This document shows positions 1-8,887 of a stretch of 64,000 bases of DNA, in pieces. Source of the stretch: BCD1 sp965230565 (GTDB lineage Bacteria > Bacteroidota > Bacteroidia > Chitinophagales > Saprospiraceae); contig CBDDLH010000003.1 of NCBI GenBank assembly GCA_965230565.1, forward strand, positions 434,001 to 498,000. The letters are read 5' to 3'. Position numbers and translations under genes: made by a program. Within the stretch, counting starts at the first letter, position 1. The number at the start of each line of letters is the position of its first letter. The notes below the pieces were generated by a model. That model did no database searches. It was not told the origin of the DNA and saw only the letters and a list, made by a program, of their open reading frames with translations.

Positions 1-1
1 C

Positions 2-1171
2 AGCCTGGTGGTTATCGGGGCAATTATTGCAGGGGTCTGGTCTGTCATTTTCCTCGCAGGAGTTGCTGCAGGTATGATGGACAGCTACGTCGACAATGCC
101 ATAGATAACGAGATCTCCCACATACAGGTGCATCACCCGGAGTTCATCAAAGAAAAAGAAACCAAATATTACATGGAGGGCTTTGATCAACTCCTGAAAA
201 AAGCCGCATCTGCAGAAGGAGTGACTGCCGTCTCCGGCAGGTCTTTGACCAATGCCATGATCGCTTCAGGAAGGAGCACCCGGGGCATAAAGGTAGCCGG
301 AATCTCACCTGAGTCTGAATCACAGGTCACCGGCATTCACGAGAAAATGGTCCAGGGAGAATACCTCAATGGAAAAGGAAAAAACCCGATCCTCGTCAGC
401 CAGGTGACCGCAGAAAAGTTGAAATTAAAACTGCGGTCAAAGGTCGTGATTACCATGCAGGATCTCAATGGTGAAATTACTGCTGGGGCTTTCCGGGTAG
501 CCGGCATCTTTGAGTCCGGCAACAATATGTACGACGAAACCATAGCCTTTGTCCGATACAAAGACCTCAACAGAATCCTCGGCAAGGAAAACATCGGACA
601 TGAAATCGCCATAAGGGTAGAAGGTCTGGAAACGCTGGATTCAAGTAAAGCAATACTGCAAAAAGATTTACCCGAACAATTGGTACAGACATACAAGGAA
701 ATTTCACCGGAGCTGGAACTTTTCCAGACCCAAATCCGCGCAGCCGCCAGAGTATACCTGGGTATTTTTATGCTGGCACTCATTTTTGGCATTGTCAACA
801 CCATGTTGATGACGGTATTGGAGCGAACCAGAGAACTGGGCATGCTCATGTCTGTAGGCATGAATAAAGGCAGGGTATTTCTGATGATCATGCTGGAAAC
901 TTTGCTACTGGCAATTGTCTCAGCCCCGATAGGGCTGGGCATCGGTTACCTGACAACAAACCACTTCAGCAAAACAGGTATCAATTTATCCATTTTTTCC
1001 GGAGAAGGTATGAAACAGTTCGGAATGTCCACTTTTATTTATCCGACTGTCGATACAGGCATTTATATCGATCTGGCAATTGCGGTAGCTGCTACAGCAC
1101 TGATCGCCTCAGTTTATCCTGCAATCAAAGCCATAATTCTGAGCCCTGTTGAAGCCATCAGGAAAATCTAA
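2..1171 (+). CDS. ABC transporter permease, FtsX/LolE/MacB type (5' end cut by window)
   Basis: Inner-membrane permease of a MacB/LolCDE-type ABC exporter. The reading frame is open to the first base of the window, so the N-terminus lies outside. Visible are an N-terminal transmembrane helix (VVIGAIIAGVWSVIFLAGVA), a large periplasmic domain of about 230 residues, and three C-terminal helices of the FtsX fold starting near VYLGIFMLALIFGIVNTMLM and followed by the ERTRELGMLMSVGM coupling segment. The ATPase gene follows 65 bp downstream. The family moves lipids, lipoproteins or other envelope substrates mechanically from the inner membrane; the substrate here is unknown. Confidence 0.88.
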   Translation, partial: SLVVIGAIIAGVWSVIFLAGVAAGMMDSYVDNAIDNEISHIQVHHPEFIKEKETKYYMEGFDQLLKKAASAEGVTAVSGRSLTNAMIASGRSTRGIKVAGISPESESQVTGIHEKMVQGEYLNGKGKNPILVSQVTAEKLKLKLRSKVVITMQDLNGEITAGAFRVAGIFESGNNMYDETIAFVRYKDLNRILGKENIGHEIAIRVEGLETLDSSKAILQKDLPEQLVQTYKEISPELELFQTQIRAAARVYLGIFMLALIFGIVNTMLMTVLERTRELGMLMSVGMNKGRVFLMIMLETLLLAIVSAPIGLGIGYLTTNHFSKTGINLSIFSGEGMKQFGMSTFIYPTVDTGIYIDLAIAVAATALIASVYPAIKAIILSPVEAIRKI

Positions 1172-1236
1172 CGTTGATAATTCAAAGAAATCAATCCTTG
1201 TAAAAAACAAAAAAGCAAACCACAATTCTTAATAAG

Positions 1237-1920
1237 ATGAAAGTCATAGAAACAAAAAATCTGGAAAAAACATATAACCCGAATACGATCCCGGTTCATG
1301 CCTTACGAGGGGTTTCTCTCGAAATAAACAAAGGAGAATTCACTGCCATCGTGGGACCTTCAGGGTCAGGTAAAACGACCTTATTGAATATCATAGGAGG
1401 GCTGGATCGCCCTACTTCAGGTAACATTATTGTCGATGGTCAGAACATTTCGAAACTCAGTGGCAACCAACTGATCAATTTCCGCCGTGACAAGATAGGT
1501 TTTGTTTTCCAGGCCTATAACCTGATCCCCGTTTTCACGGCCAGGGAAAATGTAGAATTCATTATGCTGTTGCAAAAAAGGCCTCAGGAAGAAAGAGAAG
1601 CCCGCACCGCCGAATTGCTGGAAGCCGTTGGATTAGTCACCGAAACCGACAGACGCCCTGCCAAACTCTCCGGTGGACAACAACAGCGGGTGGCCGTTGC
1701 AAGGGCGCTGGCATCGAGGCCAACATTCGTTTTGGCCGATGAACCTACAGCCAACCTCGATTCTGCATCAACGACCAACCTGTTGGATATCATGGCCAAG
1801 TTAAATGAAGAAGAAAACATGACCTTCGTTTTTTCCACCCACGATCAAAGAGTGATTGACCGGGCCAAACGGGTGGTTACGCTGGAGGATGGGATGATTG
1901 TTTCGGATGTATTGAAATAA
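1237..1920 (+). CDS. ABC transporter ATP-binding protein, LolD/MacB type
   Basis: Cytoplasmic ATPase that should power the permease encoded just upstream. At 227 residues it has the normal length of the LolD/MacB subfamily. Walker A is GPSGSGKTT (residues 40-48), the Q-loop is in FVFQAYNLIP, the signature is LSGGQQQR (144-151), Walker B is FVLADEPT (164-171), and the H-loop is STHD near residue 199. All catalytic residues are intact. The gene is followed by a 14-bp tandem repeat, and the porin 2187-3380 may belong to the same export system. Confidence 0.93.
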   Translation: MKVIETKNLEKTYNPNTIPVHALRGVSLEINKGEFTAIVGPSGSGKTTLLNIIGGLDRPTSGNIIVDGQNISKLSGNQLINFRRDKIGFVFQAYNLIPVFTARENVEFIMLLQKRPQEEREARTAELLEAVGLVTETDRRPAKLSGGQQQRVAVARALASRPTFVLADEPTANLDSASTTNLLDIMAKLNEEENMTFVFSTHDQRVIDRAKRVVTLEDGMIVSDVLK

Positions 1921-1928
1921 TACGAAAA

Positions 1929-2065
1929 ACGGTAGACGGCTCACGGTGGACGACAAACGGTAGACGACTCACGGTAGACGACTCACGGTAGACGACTCAC
2001 GGTAGACGACTCACGGTAGACGACTCACGGTAGACGAAAAACGGTGGACGGTAGACGGTAGACGA
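1929..2065 (+). repeat. Tandem repeat, 14-bp unit ACGGTAGACGACTC
   Basis: Five exact consecutive copies of ACGGTAGACGACTC are flanked by variant copies (ACGGTAGACGGCTC, ACGGTGGACGACAA, ACGGTAGACGAAAA) and end in ACGGTGGACGGTAGACGG. The 14-mer is built on a 7-bp word, ACGGTAG or ACGGTGG, which recurs at 56437-56470 and, reversed, at 14571-14596. It is noncoding and lies between the ABC ATPase and the porin gene. There are no spacers, so it is not a CRISPR array. Confidence 0.95.
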
Positions 2066-2186
2066 TGATAGTAAAGACATCAAGGTTTTGCCTTGGCTTA
2101 GCTTCCGAGAGGAAACGACGGAGCCTAGTGGAAGGAAGGTCCTCAATTCCTACCAATAGACGGGAACATTTAAAAAGACATACCTA

Positions 2187-3380
2187 ATGTTTAGTAAAAA
2201 TCTTAAATATATCACGGGGTTATTAGCCCTGCTCCTGGGGCTTCCCTATTTGGTCTCTGCACAGAATGAGAATATTATACTGAGCGGATATGTGAAGAAC
2301 ATGCAGACAGTCATTTTTTTCAACGATTCTTACCCTGACTACCAGCAAGGGACGTTTGTTGATACTGTTTTCCTGGATGAGCTGATCCATCATCGGCTGA
2401 ATATGAATTGGTACATGGGGGATAAATTCACCCTCAAGGCCGGATTGCGAACAAGGCTGTTTCTCGGGGACTTTGTAAGATCAACTCCGGATTATGGGAA
2501 AAGTACGGATGAAGTCTCCAATGACTTTCTGGACTTGTCCGTTTTGCCCATTGACAAACCATCAGTGGTGATGCACAGCGTTCTGGACCGTTTGTATCTG
2601 GAATACTCTGCCGGCAACTGGGAAATTCGTTTAGGCCGGCAACGGGTGAACTGGGGGATCAATACCGTCTGGAATCCCAATGATATTTTCAATGCGTTTG
2701 CTTTTACAGATTTCGATTACGAAGAACGTCCGGGTAGTGATGCGGTGCGTGTGAAGTATTACACGGGAATCTCCTCCAGTGTGGAAATCGCTGCCAAGGC
2801 TGCGGACAACCTCAACGAAGCTGTCATTGCCGGTATGTGGAAATTCAATAAATGGAATTACGACTTCCAGTTGCTGGGAGGTTATGTTAAGGATGATATT
2901 GTTCTGGGGGCTGGCTGGGCCGGTAATTTGAAGAATGCGGGTTTTAAGGGAGAATTCAGCTGGTTCACACCGCTCAATGATGATGTTGAAGACGATGCTT
3001 TTGCAGCAACGATCGGGGTGGATTATTCCTTTGCCAACTCCCTTTACCTCAATGGCGGTGCATTGTTTAACAGCATGGGATTTTCAAAAGGAGATGCCTC
3101 TACCCTATTCTCCTTTGAACTTTCCGCGAAGAATCTTTACCCTTACAAATGGGCTTTTTTCGGTCAGGCAAACTATCCGGTAACTCCCTTACTCAACGGT
3201 GGCCTGGCAGTAATCTATAGCCCCGTAGAATCACAGGCATTATTTCTAAATCCGCTGATGACCTATTCCATCAAGGAAAATTGGGATATGGACCTTGTCG
3301 GACAAATTGTTTTTGACAAAAATGAAAAGTATAGCAGTGCTTTGCAGGCAGTATTTTTGAGGTTGAAGTATAGTTATTGA
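2187..3380 (+). CDS. Outer-membrane beta-barrel porin-like protein (DUF1302/alginate-export-like)
   Basis: A 397-residue exported protein with signal peptide MFSKNLKYITGLLALLLG...VSAQ (cleavage after residue ~25). The rest is alternating beta-strand sequence with the strand pair EIRLGRQRVNWGINTVWNP followed by NDIFNAF. In my recollection this is typical of DUF1302-like or phosphate/alginate-type porins. The protein ends in an aromatic residue (LRLKYSY), as outer-membrane barrels do. Its position behind the FtsX/LolD-type ABC genes suggests the outer-membrane leg of the same system, but the tandem repeat separates them and a shared transcript is not proven. Confidence 0.7.
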   Translation: MFSKNLKYITGLLALLLGLPYLVSAQNENIILSGYVKNMQTVIFFNDSYPDYQQGTFVDTVFLDELIHHRLNMNWYMGDKFTLKAGLRTRLFLGDFVRSTPDYGKSTDEVSNDFLDLSVLPIDKPSVVMHSVLDRLYLEYSAGNWEIRLGRQRVNWGINTVWNPNDIFNAFAFTDFDYEERPGSDAVRVKYYTGISSSVEIAAKAADNLNEAVIAGMWKFNKWNYDFQLLGGYVKDDIVLGAGWAGNLKNAGFKGEFSWFTPLNDDVEDDAFAATIGVDYSFANSLYLNGGALFNSMGFSKGDASTLFSFELSAKNLYPYKWAFFGQANYPVTPLLNGGLAVIYSPVESQALFLNPLMTYSIKENWDMDLVGQIVFDKNEKYSSALQAVFLRLKYSY

Positions 3381-3493
3381 GTTAGAATCAGGTTTATTAA
3401 GATTATAAATTGCTGAGAACTTTTTTAATAGTTAAGGTAACGCTAAACAAAAAAAATCCGACAATGATTCAACCCTGGAAAATTCCTGCCTTT

Positions 3494-3534
3494 TTAACCG
3501 CAAGGAACGCAAAGGTTTCGCAAGGAGCGCTAGG
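3494..3534 (+). repeat. Word repeat, CCGCAAGGAACGCAAAGG family
   Basis: The stretch TTAACCGCAAGGAACGCAAAGG followed by TTCGCAAGGAGCGCTAGG repeats one phrase twice with variation. The same phrase, usually reading CTTTGCG...CCTTGCGGTTAAA on the other strand, occurs at 28308-28351 and as an inverted pair at 41185-41286. It is noncoding, between convergent genes. Confidence 0.8.
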
Positions 3535-3564
3535 AAATTATCGAAATTTCAAGGGTCGCTCTGT

Positions 3565-4782
3565 TTAAAACTCATAATACAACCTGCCAAAACCCGAAAA
3601 CTGGGGTTCAATATCAAAAGTCTCCTTTGAAACGGGGATGGAATACTCCATTCCGAAGGACACTCCTAAACCTTTATGAAGAGGAACATCAATCAGCAAC
3701 TCCGGAACAATGCCTTTAAATACTTCCGTAAAAGAAACATTGTGCGACTCCGCCAGTCTGCCCAGGTAAATATTTTTGATCACAGTATCTACCCGTTGTT
3801 CTCTTTTGAGGGAAAAGCGACCTCCCAGGCCTAAGTGGAATTTGCCCCAAGGCTTATTGAAAACTGTCCGATAGTAAGTCAGGTCGAGGGTGAGACTTTT
3901 CTGGGCTATATCCAGAGAGTCATAAAAGAGTTCAAAATCTTCTGACCAGTCGGGATAATATTGATTGGCCACTTCGACCAGCAGTGAATCATGATAACTG
4001 TAACTTCGCTGGCTACGTAGTTGTAATCCAACCATGTTTTTCTCATTCAATGGTACGATGGCTTGTATTGATTGTCCAACCGCTTTAGGTGAGCGATCGT
4101 TGCCTGGGAAAACATCATTTTCTCCTGGCTGACAGGTCACTCCAACTGCTATCCTGCCGTGAATTTTGCTTGTTTTTTTTATCTCTGTCGCCTGGGGTAA
4201 TGAAACTTCCGCTGCCGGCCATTCCATCTCTACATTATGCTTTACGGTAAAATCTAATATTGCCAGAAATACCGGACCTTCAACTAATGGCTTTTCTGTT
4301 TCTTCCAGGATAACTTCTTCCACTTCTTCAATAAGATTTAAATCCTCTTGAGTTTTATTTTTTGAGGTTGAAACAATTGACAAAGACCTTTCATCAATAT
4401 CAGCAGTTTTGTATTCTTTAACGGGAAGATTGTTCTTAGCTTCATCTTCCACTGGAACTGGCTTTTTATTTTCAACCTTTGCAAGTGTTTGAGATGCTTC
4501 TTTATGCTCAACCAATTCATTTGTATCATCCGCTTCCGGTTTTGTGGGCTCTTTAGATTCGGTAATTGTTATTCCGGTTTTTTCAAACCCTCCCCACCTT
4601 TGACTGAGCAACGCTCCACTGACCATTATCCCGATCCCAACAAAGAGCAAAATAAAAAACAACCCTTTTTTACGCCGAGGCCGAAGTACACGATCCACAG
4701 CCTCCCAGTCTTCCGGGTGGTACTCAAACTCCTGTGTTTCGAGTAACGTTTGCCTTATATGTTCAAAATTCATATCACTCAT
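3565..4782 (-). CDS. Membrane-anchored protein with cytoplasmic N-terminus and C-terminal barrel-like domain; putative anti-sigma partner
   Basis: This 405-residue protein is encoded directly behind an ECF sigma gene, overlapping it by 8 bp. Residues 1-38 are cytosolic and end in positive charges (RPRRKKG), with the E-x-x-P-E-D-W-E-A-V pattern seen in Bacteroidota sigma-linked membrane proteins. One transmembrane helix spans residues ~39-60 (LFFILLFVGIGIMVSGALL). A low-complexity acidic linker runs to ~200, and a beta-rich domain ends in YYEF, like an outer-membrane barrel. Same layout as 20863-22395. The sigma-binding role is inferred from position and topology; no characterised anti-sigma fold was recognised. 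Confidence 0.6.
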   Translation of the reverse strand: MSDMNFEHIRQTLLETQEFEYHPEDWEAVDRVLRPRRKKGLFFILLFVGIGIMVSGALLSQRWGGFEKTGITITESKEPTKPEADDTNELVEHKEASQTLAKVENKKPVPVEDEAKNNLPVKEYKTADIDERSLSIVSTSKNKTQEDLNLIEEVEEVILEETEKPLVEGPVFLAILDFTVKHNVEMEWPAAEVSLPQATEIKKTSKIHGRIAVGVTCQPGENDVFPGNDRSPKAVGQSIQAIVPLNEKNMVGLQLRSQRSYSYHDSLLVEVANQYYPDWSEDFELFYDSLDIAQKSLTLDLTYYRTVFNKPWGKFHLGLGGRFSLKREQRVDTVIKNIYLGRLAESHNVSFTEVFKGIVPELLIDVPLHKGLGVSFGMEYSIPVSKETFDIEPQFSGFGRLYYEF

Positions 4783-4969
4783 CTGTCACTAAATTTTGAG
4801 CTAAAATCATTGCTTTCATTTTTTGCTTCGCCCTGGACAAATTGGATTTGGACGTTCCTTCACTGATATCGAGCATCCTGGCGATTTCACTGTGTTTATA
4901 CCCTTCCACCACAGCCAGATTAAAAACCATACCATACATTGGAGGAAGTTGTCTGATCAGTCGAAGCAA
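4775..4969 (-). pseudogene. ECF sigma factor, C-terminal half (region 4), displaced by frameshift
   Basis: Encodes RLIRQLPPMYGMVFNLAVVE then GYKHSEIARMLDISEGTSKS, a clean sigma-70 region 4 with its helix-turn-helix. It has no ATG start. In this frame the sequence is open upstream to about 5049 (PPIGLESAETASVSPDIFSS), which is the expected linker after the region 2 encoded in 4957-5328. One base inserted near 5046-5052 would fuse the halves into a normal ECF sigma of about 184 residues. It is either a broken gene or a sequencing indel. Confidence 0.8.
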
Positions 4970-5328
4970 CCCCTGATAATCGAGACTACTGAAAATATCC
5001 GGAGATACACTTGCCGTTTCAGCAGACTCCAGCCCAATAGGCGGAGGAGCTTCCTTTCATAAAATTTTCGGTAATAATCGACACAGCACCGAACAAAAAC
5101 AGGATATATCCAGCTCTTAAAACTCCCCTTGAATTCATACTTATTTATTCCCCGGAAAATCTTGACAAAAGCATCATTAAGCATCTCTCTGGCCTCCTCC
5201 TGCGTATAAGCATAACGTGAGCAAATAGTCAGCCCGTAATTGTAAAATAACTTATACAATTGCTCCTGGTCAGCAGAGTTATTTTGCTGACAGCCCGTTA
5301 TGATATTTTGAAGGTTTTGGTTCACCAA
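4957..5328 (-). pseudogene. ECF sigma factor, N-terminal half (region 2), truncated by frameshift
   Basis: Starts at MVNQNLQNIITGCQ and contains sigma-70 region 2: the core-binding segment LFYNYGLTICSRYAYTQEEA, then AREMLNDAFVKIFRG and the -10 recognition part FKSWIYPVFVRCCVDYYRK. After FYERK the frame goes off into LLRLLGWSLLKRQ and stops, while region 4 continues in the -1 frame. I judge this a frameshifted single gene. The switch point (GAAAGGAAGCTCC) is not a recognised slippery heptamer, so programmed frameshifting is unlikely. Its partner is the membrane protein at 3565-4782. Confidence 0.8.
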
Positions 5329-5355
5329 ATACTGAGCCTATTCTCTGTTTACCAA

Positions 5356-6063
5356 CTATTGTAATCCTATAAATGCATTAAAAGTACCATTTTCCAGTTG
5401 GGAAATTTCTGCATAGCCGCAAGAAAACATCAAACACCTGCCTTTAAAAGTCCCTGAAATCAGGATGCCCAGATCCGTATCGATGATCTGGCGGATACGA
5501 AAATCATTGTGCGTACCCGGAAACCCAAGCGCATAAGCATTGTGATCCGGGAAGTCCGATTCGAACTGGGTGGAAATTACTTTTGCATAATGATCGCCTT
5601 CATCATAAGGCCCTTCATGGAGGAAACGTGTTGTAAAATCCTCCGGGTCATTATAATAGTAAGTATCTGTTTCCGGATCCAGCGTTACATAATCAAGCGA
5701 TTCTTTGCGTACCAATTGAATGTAAATAGATCTACCATCAGTTTCCGGCAAAGGGTATTCAATATCCAGGATCAAAAAGGTGGAGTCCACATCATAAGTT
5801 GTTCCGATCCAGCCGAAACCTCCTGCTTCATCAAAATAACTCCCGAGATATTGAGAATGCCTAAGTTTGGTAGCATTGGCAGACTCCTGCAACAGGTCTT
5901 CATAGCTGGAGGTTGTTTCTTCAATGTCATTGAACCAACTATTGAGTATTGTCTCATCGACACTTAACCCTATTTCCGGGAGGGTAATAGTTACCACATC
6001 ATCATTGACTTCACAATTTCCAAAAAGGATAATACAGATAGCAAGCAAGAAAAACTTTTTCAT
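5356..6063 (-). CDS. Putative lipoprotein of unknown function
   Basis: A 235-residue exported protein. The start at 6063 gives MKKFFLLAICIILFGNCEVN, a signal peptide ending in a lipobox-like FGNC. A longer frame reaching 6261 would read through the palindromic repeat at 6128-6160 and word repeats, so I reject it. The mature part is acidic with many Tyr and Asp residues (YYYNDPEDF, HEGPYDEGDHYAK) and matches no family I recognise. It lies just upstream of the broken ECF sigma gene (28 bp gap) and could be part of that unit. Confidence 0.65.
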   Translation of the reverse strand: MKKFFLLAICIILFGNCEVNDDVVTITLPEIGLSVDETILNSWFNDIEETTSSYEDLLQESANATKLRHSQYLGSYFDEAGGFGWIGTTYDVDSTFLILDIEYPLPETDGRSIYIQLVRKESLDYVTLDPETDTYYYNDPEDFTTRFLHEGPYDEGDHYAKVISTQFESDFPDHNAYALGFPGTHNDFRIRQIIDTDLGILISGTFKGRCLMFSCGYAEISQLENGTFNAFIGLQ

Positions 6064-6127
6064 GGTAAGAGTGCGTTTTTGGTTAGTAAATTTCAGTTGC
6101 TGGTTACAAGTTGCTGATTGCTGGTTC

Positions 6128-6160
6128 AGAAATACTATTTTTCTAAAAAATAGTATTTCT
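6128..6160. repeat. 33-bp palindrome, copy 1 (AGAAATACTATTTTT family)
   Basis: Perfect 15-bp arms AGAAATACTATTTTT and AAAAATAGTATTTCT around a 3-nt loop (CTA). Identical to the copy at 37946-37978 and near-identical to copies at 42560, 47433 and 48588. It sits 65 bp upstream of the lipoprotein start and abuts a GTTGCTGGTT word repeat (6098-6127). Confidence 0.95.
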
Positions 6161-6240
6161 AGTACCTGAAACCTGGGTGTATTGCATTTGACAAGCTTAC
6201 ACGGAGAAATCCCCAAAAAGGTTGCGTGTTCCAATAATCC

Positions 6241-6296
6241 ATCTATTTCAATCTCCTTCAATCTGAATCAATCTATATCAATCTCAACCAATCTTT
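6241..6296 (+). repeat. Word repeat, ATCTnnnTCA family
   Basis: Five or six loose copies of a 10-12 bp phrase (TTCAATCTCC, TTCAATCTGA, ATCAATCTAT, ATCAATCTCA, ACCAATCTTT). Related phrases occur at 9690-9730 and 48684-48730. It is noncoding, between divergently transcribed genes. Confidence 0.75.
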
Positions 6297-6368
6297 TTAG
6301 AAATATCTTCCTTCCAAGGATAGAAAGGTTATCTTTACGCACTTAAATTACATTTAAAGTATCGTCAT

Positions 6369-7244
6369 ATGTTATTATCAATGACCGGTTACGGGAGAGA
6401 AACGCAAACTTATGGTGACAAAACCATTAACATTGAGATACGCTCCCTTAACAGCAAATATTCAGACCTCAGGCTGAAAATACCCCAGAATTACAAAGAA
6501 AAAGAACACGAGATCAGACGAGTTGTAACAGAAAAGACCTTTAGAGGAAAAATTGACATGCTGATCGAAACCTCTTCCCTTCAGGGAGATGAGGAATACG
6601 GGTTGAACAAAGCTTTGTTTCGCAAATATTTTGAAGAATTAAATGCACTTACAGAAGAACTTGGTGCCCCGCGTGAAGAACTGACGGCCGCCATTCTTCG
6701 CCTGCCCAATGTGGTGGCTACCGATTCAAAAAGTATTGACGAAGAGGAATGGAAATTCGTTTTGAACATTCTTGATGCCGCATTGGAAAAATTCTACCAA
6801 TTCAGATTGGCGGAAGGAAGTGTGCTGGAGGAAGACCTCAAGACCCGCACGCAAAATATTATGGACCTCCTGGAAAAGGTGGACCCTTTTGAAAAAGAAA
6901 GAATCGAAAGAATTCGCAAACGCCTACGTCAGAACCTCGACGATTTCTTTGGCAAGGAAAATGTTGATGAAAACCGCTTCGAACAGGAGGTAATCTTTTA
7001 CATTGAGAAGATTGATATCTCTGAAGAAAAGGTCAGACTTGCCCAACATTGTAAGTACTTTCTGGAGGAATTGAATAAAAAGAATGTAGCCAAGGGACGT
7101 AAACTGAGCTTTATCAGCCAGGAAATGGGTCGGGAGATCAACACCCTTGGTGCCAAAGCTTACTCTTCTGATATCCAGCGCTACGTGGTAAGCATGAAGG
7201 ATGAGCTGGAGAAAATAAAAGAACAGGTTGCCAACGCTGTTTAA
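6369..7244 (+). CDS. yicC: YicC family endoribonuclease-like protein
   Basis: A 291-residue member of the YicC/YloC family, which includes RNases implicated in sRNA turnover. The hallmark N-terminus MLLSMTGYGRE is present and fixes the start. The central NIEIRSLNSKYSDLRLKIP segment and the C-terminal part with GREINTLGAKAYSSDIQ (the family's DUF1732 domain) are intact. The guanylate kinase gene follows 18 bp later, a common yicC-gmk arrangement, so co-transcription is likely. A TTATCTTTA sequence upstream only partly matches the Bacteroidota -7 box. Confidence 0.95.
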   Translation: MLLSMTGYGRETQTYGDKTINIEIRSLNSKYSDLRLKIPQNYKEKEHEIRRVVTEKTFRGKIDMLIETSSLQGDEEYGLNKALFRKYFEELNALTEELGAPREELTAAILRLPNVVATDSKSIDEEEWKFVLNILDAALEKFYQFRLAEGSVLEEDLKTRTQNIMDLLEKVDPFEKERIERIRKRLRQNLDDFFGKENVDENRFEQEVIFYIEKIDISEEKVRLAQHCKYFLEELNKKNVAKGRKLSFISQEMGREINTLGAKAYSSDIQRYVVSMKDELEKIKEQVANAV

Positions 7245-7262
7245 ACACGTTTTAGTAACATT

Positions 7263-7829
7263 ATGAAAAAACTGGTCATTTTTACCGCTCCTTCCGGAGC
7301 TGGCAAGACTACCATCGTAAAACACTTGCTTAAAAAGATAGATTCCCTTGCCTTTTCGGTATCTGCTGCCACTCGCGATCGGCGTCCCAACGAAATTGAT
7401 GGAGAATCCTACTATTTTTTGACGCCGGAGGAATTCAGACAAAAAATTGCGGAAGATGGCTTTGTGGAATGGGAGGAAGTTTACCAGAACCAGTTTTACG
7501 GCACCCTGAAAAGCGAAGTAGAACGATTATGGGCGGCAGGAAAAAACATCATTTTTGATATTGATGTGCAAGGAGCTTTGAGCATAAAAAATACCTACCC
7601 AAAAGAATCTTTGGCTATTTTTGTCAAACCACCCAGCCAGGATATTTTGTTTGAACGACTGAAAGGCAGGCAGACGGAATCACCGGAAAGTTTGAAAAAA
7701 CGCATTGATAAAGCTGTGCACGAACTGGGCTTTGAGGAGAAATTTGACGCTGTTCTGGTAAACGATCACCTTGAGGAAACCCTTGAGACCGCCGAAAAGA
7801 TGGTTTTAAATTTCATCGGAGACAACTAA
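7263..7829 (+). CDS. gmk: Guanylate kinase
   Basis: Phosphorylates GMP (and dGMP) to GDP with ATP in the cytoplasm. At 188 residues it has normal length. The P-loop is TAPSGAGKTT (residues 8-17), the GMP-binding motifs are SAATRDRRPNEIDGESYYF and VEWEEVYQNQFYGT, and IIFDIDVQGA is the conserved core strand. The ATP-lid arginines are in RLKGRQTESPESLKKR. Transcribed behind yicC. Confidence 0.97.
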   Translation: MKKLVIFTAPSGAGKTTIVKHLLKKIDSLAFSVSAATRDRRPNEIDGESYYFLTPEEFRQKIAEDGFVEWEEVYQNQFYGTLKSEVERLWAAGKNIIFDIDVQGALSIKNTYPKESLAIFVKPPSQDILFERLKGRQTESPESLKKRIDKAVHELGFEEKFDAVLVNDHLEETLETAEKMVLNFIGDN

Positions 7830-7872
7830 CCAAACCTAAGCTTGTTTAGTAATTATCTTAAGGTTTTTTTGA

Positions 7873-8259
7873 ATGAATACACTGATAACTGACGGAATTG
7901 AAGTAAGCGTGGAAGCTTTCTACCAACGGGACTACTCCCGTCCGGCGAAGAAGCGCTTTGTCTTCAGTTATCGGGTGCGAATATTTAACTTCCGTGATGA
8001 TACCGTCCAACTCCTGAGACGTAAGTGGCACATCTTTGACTCTGCAGGCTTCATCCGTGAAGTAGAAGGAGAAGGCGTCATCGGAGAACAGCCGGTGATC
8101 CCGCCTGAAGGAAGTCACGAGTACGAATCCTGGTGCCCGCTCACCACGCCCATCGGCAAAATGGATGGCAGCTTCCTCATGGTCAGCCAGGAAACGAATG
8201 AGAAATTTTCTGTGCTAATTCCTGAATTCAGATTGATCGCTCCGTTTAAGTTGAATTGA
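7873..8259 (+). CDS. apaG: ApaG domain protein
   Basis: A 128-residue ApaG-fold protein (fibronectin-III-like beta sandwich). Family motifs seen are KKRFVFSYRVRIFN, LLRRKWHIFDSAGFIREVEG and GEGVIGEQPVIPPEGSHEYE. It is often annotated as involved in Co2+/Mg2+ efflux, but the biochemical role is not settled. The start is the first ATG after a T-rich stretch. It lies 43 bp after gmk and may be the last gene of that operon. Confidence 0.95.
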   Translation: MNTLITDGIEVSVEAFYQRDYSRPAKKRFVFSYRVRIFNFRDDTVQLLRRKWHIFDSAGFIREVEGEGVIGEQPVIPPEGSHEYESWCPLTTPIGKMDGSFLMVSQETNEKFSVLIPEFRLIAPFKLN

Positions 8260-8311
8260 GCTGGTTGCTGGTTGCTAATTCTTTTGGTCATTATTTACTT
8301 AAGCGAAAATT

Positions 8312-8887
8312 ATGGCAAAAATTATTTTACTCCTACTCCTTTTATTACCAGCTTGTATTATCCGTTCTCAGGACTTATTGGGTGTTGCCTTGTCTGATAA
8401 AACACGGATCATCTCAAAAACTCCATTAAAAATTAATATTTATGTGGAAGGAATTCAGATGGAACTTGCTGTAAACAAAAACTACTTTGATGCCTGGAAG
8501 ACTAAAGGGGTAGATTCAACCCTTATTTCAGAATTGATAACAGAATCAAATTTTCAAAATCCATCCCTCTGGGAAAACCAGGAATTGAAAAACGCTATTA
8601 TTGTTCAAAAGGGAGAAAAAATTAATTTAAAGGAAGCTTTAAAATTCACTTCAAAAAATTCAAAAGAAGAAATAAAGGCTTTAAAATATGATATTCGAAC
8701 ATATAATTCCCATACTCCAAATTGGAGAAAAATTCCTGTTGGCCTTTCCAGACCAGTATATTCAAAAAACCAGCAATTCGCAATGATAGCTTTTCGATTC
8801 GGAAACGAAGAAGGCTTTATCTCTCTTTATAAAAAAGAAAAAAGTAATTGGGTATTCATTGGTAATTTAGGGAGATGGGTATATTAA
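8312..8887 (+). CDS. Putative secreted or lipoprotein of unknown function
   Basis: A 191-residue protein with N-terminus MAKIILLLLLLLPACIIRSQ. LPAC could be a lipobox, or signal peptidase I could cut near RSQ. The body is lysine-rich, carries no motif I recognise, and ends IGNLGRWVY. The gene looks more AT-rich than its neighbours and is preceded by a GGTTGCTGGTTGC word repeat (8262-8279), which may mark an insertion-prone spot. Confidence 0.6.
   Translation: MAKIILLLLLLLPACIIRSQDLLGVALSDKTRIISKTPLKINIYVEGIQMELAVNKNYFDAWKTKGVDSTLISELITESNFQNPSLWENQELKNAIIVQKGEKINLKEALKFTSKNSKEEIKALKYDIRTYNSHTPNWRKIPVGLSRPVYSKNQQFAMIAFRFGNEEGFISLYKKEKSNWVFIGNLGRWVY

Noticed and set aside
1929..2065. Tandem repeat considered as a CRISPR array
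   Set aside because: The unit is 14 bp and units are directly joined without unique spacers; no cas gene is in the window.
4957..5060. Programmed frameshift in the ECF sigma gene
   Set aside because: The junction GAAAGGAAGCTCC is not a slippery heptamer and no stimulatory stem-loop is evident; a mutation or sequencing indel is simpler.
6064..6261. Longer N-terminus for the lipoprotein at 5356-6063
   Set aside because: It would read through palindrome copy 1 and word repeats and bury the signal peptide and lipobox inside the protein.
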